Shown here: positions 56,053 through 64,000 of the stretch, in pieces
How the letters are laid out: each line of letters begins with the position of its first letter
How positions within the stretch are numbered: the first letter of the stretch is position 1
Assembly (NCBI GenBank): GCA_029721435.1
Contig: CM056573.1
Span: 72,482,001 to 72,546,000 of the forward strand
Length of the DNA: 64,000 bases
From: Gymnothorax reevesii
Taxonomy: Eukaryota > Chordata > Actinopteri > Anguilliformes > Muraenidae
Direction of reading: 5' to 3'
Translations under genes and position numbers: made by a program
Notes under the pieces: model-generated
The model's input: only the letters and a program-made list of their open reading frames with translations
What the model was told of the DNA's origin: nothing
Databases searched by the model: none

Positions 56053-57672
56053 TAGGGTCCGAGCCTCCAGGCCTGCAGGGCCTTGGAGAGGACCCTATTG
56101 TATTTCTCGTGTTTCTTATTATTCTTTCTTTGTTTCTTTGTTTCTTCTTACGCCTCTTTGCGCTCAAATTTGACCCCCTAAACATGCTCAAAAACTCACC
56201 AAAATTGGCACGCACCTCAGGTCTGGCGAAAAATTTGATAAAATGAAAAAATTCTCCCCATTAGTCACAAAATGCCTCTCTAGCGCCACCAAGGCACATT
56301 TCACTGGCACTTAGAGGGCCACCACGCCCGGTAGGAAAGTCATAGAGAGATGGAACCAACACTATATTGTTCATCTCATCAAGACCTAAAAATGCTTTGG
56401 GGACACCCTTGACCTAAATCGAACAGGGAGTCCGCAATTTGCATATCAAAATGTCCATTTTCCCCTAAATTTGGCCAAAATTTGCCCTCGAACAAACGCG
56501 AACTCCTCTCGGGGCGTTCATTGTATCAACCCCAAAAGATAATAGATGACAAAGCACATTCTTCCGATGAAAACTACTGTACAACTTTGTCAAAAGTCCT
56601 ACGGTTTGGATTTTATGAGGCGTCAAAGATGGGGTCCGCAGCCACGTTGACTGCCTTTTTTCAATGCATACGCAATTTCCAACATTATTTTAACCGCTTA
56701 AACATGCTCAAAAACAAACAAAATTTTGCAGTAAATTCTTAGAGGCCACAAACATATCTCTTTGCTCAAAATTCTCCACTAAAGGCACAAAATGGCTCTC
56801 TAGCGCCACCTAAATCCTCAAAAATAGCACTTCTGCTTACACCACGGCCTGTCGCAATGTATGAAAATTCTGAAAAAAATCACACATCATTGCTGTACCA
56901 TGACAGATATTGTCACTTGATTTCGTGAAAATCCATGAAAGACTTCTTGAGATAAAAAAATATTATATACATAATACACTGTTCAGTAATACATTTTTTC
57001 TTGTTGTGGACAAACCGTTGATTGGATCAAAATGATCTTTGGTATACTTCATCATCTCAATTAGGAGAAACAATGTGTCAAGCATGGTACCATTTCCATG
57101 AATATTTGCTGAGATATTAATATGTTATGAATATTCATATTTTGAAAAATATAGAGTGACGCACTTCTGAATTCACCATAAGTTGCAGCGTATGAAACTT
57201 TTGTCTGTGTTCAGGGTACATGCTCCCAAAATCTCAGCTTTCTAGGATTTACATAGAAGAAGCATTTATGAATTTCTTGATTTTTATTGATTTCCATGTA
57301 TTTCTGTGTGCTACTACACAATTGTCCACCGGGTGGCAGTTGCAGCCCACGGATCATCTCCCTTCACTAAGTTCATGCATGGGGGAAGATTTCACAATAC
57401 ACACCAGTGATTAAATGTGCTTCAGATACTTTGACCAGGTTCCATGGCTAATAGCTCCAATATTCAAGACAAAAATCTCTTGCAGTGAAGGGGTTTGCAC
57501 TCAACTCAACATAAAAGATTTCCCACTCTCTCGTACTGTCCAACGAATCACAATGCTCGACATCGCTCGAACGCGTCTCGCCCCTCTTTCGACATGCACG
57601 GGTGGGCGTCTCGCCCCCGTTACGACATGCGCGGGTGGGCGAGGACCCGTCCCAACGCTGCTTGCAGCTTTA
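56053..57672 (+). repeat. Teleost GGGTCCGAG repeat, unit 3 with one head
   Basis: Starts with a single head module (GGGTCCGAGCCTCCAGGCC) 72 bp after exon 7 of the SGNH gene and runs to CTTGCAGCTTTAATT. It is more divergent than the others (for example, GGGGACACCCTTGACC at 56400). Confidence 0.8.
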
Positions 57673-59219
57673 ATTATTATTATTCTTTATTTCTTCTTAC
57701 GCCTCTTTGCGCTCAAATTTGACCCCCTAAACATGCTCAAAAACTCACCAAAATCGGCACGCTCGTCCGGTCTGGCGAAAAATTTGATAAAATGAAAAAA
57801 TTCTCCCCATAGGTCACAAAATGGCTCTCTAGCGCCACCAAGGCACTTTTTACTGGCCTTTAGAGGGCCACCACGCCCGGTAGGAAAGTCATAGAGAGAT
57901 GCAACCAACACTATATTGTTCATCTCATCAAGGCCTAAAAATGAACAATCGACACCTATTACCTAAATCAAACAGGAAGTCCGCAATTTGCATATCAAAA
58001 TTTGCATTTTCCCCTAAATTTGGCCAAAATGTGCCCTCGAACAAACGCGAACTCCTCCTAGGGCGTTCATCGTATCGACCCCAAATGCTAATAGATGACA
58101 CAGCACACTCTTCCGATGAAAACTACTGTACAACTTTTTCAAAAGTCCTACGGTTTGGATTTTATGAGGCGTCAAAGATGGGGTCCGCAGCCACTTTGAC
58201 TGCCTTTTCCCGATGCATACGCCATTTCCAACATTCATTTAACCGCTTAAACATGGTCAAAAACGAACAAAATTTTGCAGTAAATTCATACAGGCAACAA
58301 ACATATCTCTTATCCCAAAATTCTTCACCAAAGGCACAAAATGGCTCTCTAGCGCCACCTAAATCCTCCAAAATGGCACTTTTGCTTACACCACGCCCTG
58401 ACGCAATGTGTAAAAATTCTGAAAAAAATCACACATCATTGCTGTACCATGACAGATATTCTCACTTGATTTCGTGAAAATCCAATGAAGACTTCTTGAA
58501 ATAAAAAATGTTATGTTCATCATATGCTGTACAGTATCACATAATTTCTTACTGTGAACAAACCGTTTATTGTATCAAAATGTCCTTTGGTAGACTTCAT
58601 AAGCTCCATGTGTACACACAAACTGCCAAGCATGGAACAATTTCTATGAATATTTCTGGAGATATTAATATGTTATGAATATTCATATTTTGAAAAATAT
58701 AGAGTGACGCACTTCTGAATTCACCATAAGTTGCAGCGTATGAAACTTTTGTCTGTGTTCAGGGAACATGCTCCCAAAATCTCAGCTTTCTAGGATTTAC
58801 GTAGAAGAAGCATTTATTAATTTCTTGATTTTCATTGATTTCCATGTATTTCTGTGTGCTACTACACAATTGTCCACCAGGTGGCAGTTGGAGCCCACGG
58901 ATCAGATCCCTTCACTAAGTTCATGCATGGGGGAAGATTTCACAATACACACCAGTGATTACATGTGCTCCAGATACTTTGACCAGGTTCCATGGCTCAT
59001 AGCTCCATTATTCAAAACAAAAATCTCTTGCAGTGAAGGGGTTTGCACTCAACTCAACATAAAAGATTTCCCACTATCTCGCACTGTCCAACGAATCACA
59101 GTGCTCGACATCGCTCGAACGCGTCTCGCCCTCCTTTCGACATGCACGGGTGGGCGTCTCGCCCCCGTTTCGACATGCGCGGGTGGGCGAGGACCCGTCC
59201 CAACGCTGCTTGCAGCTTT
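57673..59219 (+). repeat. Teleost GGGTCCGAG repeat, unit 4
   Basis: Headless unit joined at TTATTATTATTC; contains an uninterrupted 192-codon frame at 57899-58477 of unknown meaning. Ends in the standard tail. Confidence 0.8.
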
Positions 59220-60619
59220 AATTATTATTATTATTATTCTTTGTTTCTTCTTACGCCTCTTTGCGCTCAAATTTGACCCCCTAAACATGCTCAAAAACTC
59301 ACCAAAATCGGCACGCTCGTCCGGTCTGGCGAAAAATTTGATAAAACGGAAAAATGATCCCCATAGGTCACCAAATGGCTCTCTAGCGCCACCAAGGCAC
59401 TTTTTACTGGCCTTTAGAGGGCCACCACGCCCGGTAGGAAAGTCATAGAGAGATGCAACCAACACTATATTGTTCATCTCATCAAGGCCTAAAAATGAAC
59501 AATCGACACCTATTACCTAAATCAAAGAGGAAGTCCGCAATTTGCATATCAAAATTTGCATTTTCCCCAAAATTTGGCCAAAATTTGCCCTCGAACAAAC
59601 GCGAACTCCTCCTAGGGCGTTCATCGTGTCGACCCCAAATGCTAATAGATGACACAACACACTCTTTTGATGAAAACTACTGTACAACTTTTTCAAAAGT
59701 CCTACCGTTTCGATTTTATGAGGCGTCAAAGATGGGGTCCGCAGCCACGTTGACTGCCTTTTTTCGATGCATACGCAATTTCCAACATTATTTTAACCGC
59801 TTAAACATGCTCAAAAACAAACAAAATTTTGCAGTAAATTCTAAGAGGCTACAAACATATCTCTTATCTCAAAATTCTCCATCAAAGGCACATAATGGCT
59901 CTCTAGCGCCACCTAAATCCTCAAAAATAGCACTTCTGCTTACACCACGGCCTGTCGCAATGTATGAAAATTCTGAAAAAAATCACACATCATTGCTGTA
60001 CCATGACAGATATTGTCACTTGATTTCGTGAAAATCCAATGAAGACTTCTTGAAATAAAAAATGTTCTGTTCATAATATGCTGTACGGTATTACATAATT
60101 TCTTACTGTGGACAAACCGTTTATTGTATCAAAATGTCCTTTGGTAGACTTCATAAGCTCCATGTGTACAGACAAACTGCTGAGCATGGAACAATTCCTA
60201 TGAATATTTCTGGAGATATTAACATGTTATGAATATTCATATTTTCAAAATTATAGAGTGACAAACATCTGAATTCACCATAAGTTGCAGCGTATGAAAC
60301 TTTTGTCTGTGTTCAGGGAACATGCTCCCAAAATATCAGCTTTCTGGGACTTACGTAGAAGAAGCATTTATTAATTTCTTGCTTATTATTGACTCTCATT
60401 CTTTTTCTTTGTGCTGCTACAGACTCTGTCCACCGGGTGGCAGTAGGGTCACACGGCTCATATCCCTTCACTAAGTTCATGCATGGGGAAGATTCCACAA
60501 TACACAGCAGTGATAAAATCTGCTTCAGATACTTAGACCAGGTCCCATGGTTCATAGCTCCATTTTCCAAAAGAAAAATCTCTTTCAGTAAAGGGGTTTG
60601 CACTCAACTCAACATAAAA
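59220..60619 (+). repeat. Teleost GGGTCCGAG repeat, unit 5 (tail truncated)
   Basis: Headless unit with a 192-codon frame at 59453-60031. Like unit 2 it loses its tail at CATAAAAG and leads into the SGNH upstream region of copy 2. Confidence 0.8.
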
Positions 60620-60831
60620 GGTTGCAGTGTATGAAACTTTTGTCGGTGTTCAGTGAACATGCGCTAGTGAAGCCTTTTACCCCTCGTTGTCTTTTGGAGC
60701 TCTGTATAAAACAGACAAAGCGACTGGTCCAATGTTTTATATATTATGCGGGTAAGAAGTATTTTCGTTGAATGTCAATTACAAGTAGCTAGCTAGCTTG
60801 TTAGCCAGCTTTCAATTTTATTTACCACTAA

Positions 60832-60908
60832 CCCAGATAGCAAGCTCCTCCACTCCGGATCTGCTGGAGCCGGGGCAGATCCGGAGCGGAGGAGCTTGCT
60901 ATCTGGGA
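60832..60908. mobile_element. Palindromic MITE-like element, copy 4 of 4
   Basis: 77 bp, same ends as copy 3 and better centre complementarity (CCGGATCTGC / GCAGATCCGG). Confidence 0.7.
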
Positions 60909-61529
60909 AGTCAATGCAGTCCCAGCGAAGCCAAGGTAGCTCGCTGGTGACCGATATCAGTCGCTTGCGTTCGCTTTCAGTCAGCGGTCCGTTCTGACAA
61001 CTTTGCGTTTCTACGTTAACTAACGCATGAAACGGTACAGTTCTTCAATAAATATTGCCCCAAAAGGCAGCTGCACATTTCGGCATTTTCTCACTTGTAT
61101 GGAGTTCTTTGAAATTGGCCTCTTAGGAAACCATTCATTTTTATGAAGCAGATGGGTGTATCAATATGGCGGCCGGGTGCTTCACTTTGGATAATGTTAA
61201 TATGAAGACATAAGCAATCTACTGTTCTAAATATATATATATTTCAGGGAAAACTCAGTCGATCATAGATTTCGAACAGAGTGACGTAATGGGGTGCGTT
61301 TCAAGGCGGAGGTGCATTTCTCGGCACCGCAGGGACACGTACCCGGAATTCTCGTGTGACCCCGGAAGAGAATAAACTGCTATTTTATTGACTTGCAAAA
61401 TTGCATTTCAAATCAACAAACATCATATATGTAATTCATGGTGTATTGCAAAGGAGTGCGAAAAATAGTTTTTCTAACGCCATTGAGTACGACATAATTT
61501 TTCTCAGATTTTATGTCGCATAAAGGTCA

Positions 61530-61607
61530 GCGGAAAGGGCGGGACTTTGCCACTTCGTATAAAGCTGTGCGCCATTTTGAGCTCTTCAGACAAGCTGATG
61601 CATTGAG
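61530..61607 (+). promoter_or_regulatory. Promoter-like region and first 5' UTR exon, SGNH copy 2
   Basis: Keeps the GC box (GGGCGGG), the TATA-like GTATAAAG at 61557-61564 and the donor CATTGAG|GTAAGA at 61607/61608, as in copy 1. Confidence 0.55.
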
Positions 61608-63082
61608 GTAAGAACTACGCTTGTTCGCTCCTCAGATTTTTTGCTACAGTTCAGTCGTAATTGTTTACCATAATGTTATCTCACAGCGCTGCGGAGAGTT
61701 TGTTACGGTGGTGTTTGAAGTTAAAGTTTCCGTTTGTCTTTGAATAATCGCATTTGCGGGCCGTAGCGTTGTTTTTCAGGTCAATCGGTGTCGAAAAACA
61801 CCAATTCGCCACAGGAAGGCCTTTTGTTTCTTCGCGGTAACGTTAGTTGAGACTGTGTCGTCTATATGGCTAATTTTCGGTCTGATTAGTTTTGTTCACT
61901 TGAGTAAGGTTAACTAGATATGGTTTGTAAATGCCAACTCAGTGGAAATAAATGTTGGTGGTGGATTTTACTCTGTCTAAGAAAGATCGAGAAGTAAATC
62001 TTTGAGTTGGTTAGTGACTCGTTTAATCTATCGGCCAGTTAGCTTTTTAAAATAAATACCTTGGAAAGAATTATGTACTTAGTTTTGAATTTTTCGGGTT
62101 TTTTTCTGGAACTATTTTAAATGATGCTCTAATTTATTTCAGAGGTTTTATTGCTACTAACCTTTGTTGAAAATAAGAATTACAGCCAGCTATCAAGATG
62201 GCGGCCGATGCCTTTGTTTGCATTGAACGAGTGTAGAAGGCCTAACGTAACTAGCGATTGCATTCTACTAACGTTAGCTAACCAGCATTTTCTCCTGTTA
62301 TGTATCCAGTATTGAATTTTTTTGGTTTTTTTCCGGAACGAATTTAAATGATGCTGTAATTTATTTCAGAGGTATTATTGCTACTAACGTTTATTAGAAA
62401 TAAGTCTCAGCCAGCAATCACGTGACGTGTCGGCCATTTCATGTGCATTGAGGGGCATTGTGGTATGGGCAGTGTCTAACGTTACTAACTTACAATTTTC
62501 AATTGGAGAAGGGAATAGTAAATCAATGCATCGAATAATAAGCAGTCTGATTTTGGTTTTATGTTCTGACAGCGAGGGGCTTCATATAGCTTGATTGTGT
62601 GTGGTTTTGCGTAAGTTTTTTTTAGCCTAATTACTGTTGATAGCTGGGTTCCGAAATGTTTGTAGCCCTTTATTGTGATTTGAACATGCAAATGTAAACT
62701 AAGAATGTTGGCTATTCATGCTTTTTGACATGAGTGCTATTCCTTATTTGACAAATGAAAACCACTTTGTACTCAAGATGTTATGTTGTATAGTGGTGTG
62801 TGTCTAATTACTGTGCAAATGGGTTTATTTGATGTGCATGCATGTGTATGTGTGTCAGCATGGTTGAGATGAAAAAATTCAGCCATTGTGTCTTGGAAAG
62901 CAAACATTTCGTATGGATTTTACGTGATGGGACAACATTTTTAAATGATAATTTGCTACAGTGGTGCATTTGTGAATCCTAGATGTTTTGGAATATCTTC
63001 TCTTCTGATTGACAAAAGTTTCTTTGTGTAAACTTTGTACATGATTGTTTTGCCATAATGAAGGTGTTCCTTTTATCTACAG
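61608..63082 (+). other. First intron of SGNH copy 2
   Basis: Counterpart of 52242-53714, ending TTTTATCTACAG. No other gene seen. Confidence 0.5.
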
Positions 63083-63379
63083 ATATCCCTCTCTGCTGCC
63101 TGTGAACTTTGATGCTCTCCTGCTTTGACTGTTGTCAAAAACGATCATCTTGCGATCTTCTGTACATATCTGATCCACGGATTGAATTCGCCTTGCACAT
63201 TTTTCCTCACTTATATATTCACTTGGTTAATATACACGTAACTGATAATTACTCATCTACTCTGCTCATTAACTCACCTGCACACCCACACACCCACACA
63301 TCTCCACAGACACTTGCACACTCACACACACCTGTGAACACACAACTTTTATAGTAGTTGCCTAAGTCTGACTGCCAAG
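63083..63379 (+). other. Second 5' UTR exon, SGNH copy 2
   Basis: Counterpart of 53715-54003 with an expanded CACACCCACACACCCACACA stretch (63280-63300). Ends AAG|GTAAGT. Confidence 0.55.
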
Positions 63380-63504
63380 GTAAGTTTAAAAATTTGTGTA
63401 TTTGAATGTTGTGGTGAAACTTTGCCTGGCAAAAGGATGAGTATGTTTGGCATGCATTCATTATTGTTCTGTGAACTTTGAATAATTTTGTTCTTTGAAT
63501 TTAG

Positions 63505-63931
63505 ATGCCACGTGGAAAGGCTTACCGACGCGCTCAAGCTTTGAAGCAGAGGATGGCTTTGCAGCAGCCTTGGACTCCCCAGCTGCCTGTCCCCGAGTTT
63601 GTTGCTCGTAAGTAACAGTTTAATTGTTTACATTTTTTTCCCCCCGCTGTGCGTTTAGCGCTAAGCAGGGGATATAGTATCCAGCTGCTCATGTACGTAT
63701 GTCCGTCCGTCCCAGCGGGGGATAGTGACAAACTCTTGTTTGAATTTATTAATATTCAAGTTGCAGACTTCAAATATAATGTTATTTTTTTTGGATGACA
63801 TTCATCAGTTGGATTTCAATTTCACAGGTCGCGGTACTGGTTTCCGCCATCGTGTGCGGAGATGGCCAACTTCACACCTCACTCAGCGATCCTTCAAGTT
63901 GGTCACTCCTGCTCAGCATCCAGAGAAGCAG
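63505..63931 (+). CDS. SGNH-hydrolase-fold protein, copy 2 (first two coding exons in window)
   Basis: Exons 63505-63607 and 63828-63931 match exons 1 and 2 of copy 1 in length (103 and 104 bases) and phase. The first donor is the consensus GTAAGT, which settles the weaker GTAGGT donor choice in copy 1. Few protein changes are visible (for example HLTQRSF becomes HLTQRSF-like with PTSHL to PTSHL/ TSHLT positions altered by ACACCTCACT). The SGNH domain itself would start in exon 3, beyond 64000. Whether this copy is complete cannot be judged here. Confidence 0.72.
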
Positions 63932-64000
63932 GTAATTGCGTTTTGTAATGCAGAGTGTACAGGTAGTTGGTATTTGTGGTTGGTCTGTGATCTAATGCGG

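Larger units (their letters stand above)
51197..60619 (+). repeat. Tandem duplication unit 1 (SGNH gene plus repeats), about 9.4 kb
   Basis: The sequence from GGTTGCAGTGTATGAAAC at 51197 recurs at 60620, and equivalents such as 51464/60832, 52242/61608 and 54129/63505 are offset by about 9.37 kb. The unit comprises promoter, UTR exons, coding exons and three teleost repeat units. Confidence 0.88.
60620..64000 (+). repeat. Tandem duplication unit 2 (SGNH gene), cut by window end
   Basis: Collinear with 51197-54630. Differences are scattered substitutions and short indels, for example the loss of TTAGTTGA near 61848. Confidence 0.88.

Overview
This window is eukaryotic, gene-poor and very rich in transposable elements, and the repeat types point to a teleost fish. 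It holds spliced genes with GT/AG introns, a Tc1/mariner transposon, a hAT transposase, a DIRS-type tyrosine-recombinase retrotransposon, a LINE with an esterase-type ORF1, gypsy gag/protease remnants, a 43-bp GGTTGCTATGG-type minisatellite, and the teleost repeat that begins GGGTCCGAGCC...GAGGACCCTATTG and ends CTTGCAGCTTTAATT. I cannot name the species. || Layout: (1) 1-2323 is the 3' part of a hAT element with an open transposase frame; it ends in a CAGGGCCGG-type terminal repeat and sits inside a copy of dihydropyrimidinase (DPYS) coding exon 1. (2) 2324-16257 (block A) and 25104-47957 (block B) are two direct copies of one segment. B has gained an intact Tc1 transposon (26435-27944), a complete 5.96-kb DIRS-like element (38548-44506), an extra LINE ORF1 copy and a longer minisatellite. 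A has the hAT insertion and keeps a 1.6-kb stretch missing from B. Each copy supplies the empty site for the other copy's insertions, so boundaries and target duplications can be read directly. (3) 16258-24900, between the blocks, holds a piggyBac-like MITE, a split gypsy gag/protease remnant, a 5S-rRNA-related repeat, two fold-back MITEs and then the DPYS upstream region and full exon 1 (24920-25171). (4) 47955-60619 carries five ~1.4-1.6-kb units of the teleost repeat. (5) 51197-64000 is a tandem array with a ~9.37-kb period. Each unit has a TATA/GC-box promoter-like region, two 5' UTR exons and a multi-exon gene encoding an SGNH-hydrolase-fold protein with a complete Ser-Asp-His set. Copy 1 shows seven coding exons before running into repeat; copy 2 is cut by the window end. 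|| Host genes are few: DPYS exon 1 (one full, one disrupted) and the SGNH array. The SGNH array is the best candidate for something undescribed, because I do not recognise the protein family and the gene is tandemly amplified with repeats between copies. The DIRS element is the clearest mobile-element finding: its terminal repeats, internal complementary region and shared GTT/AAC junction are all readable, and its recombinase appears to have lost a catalytic arginine.
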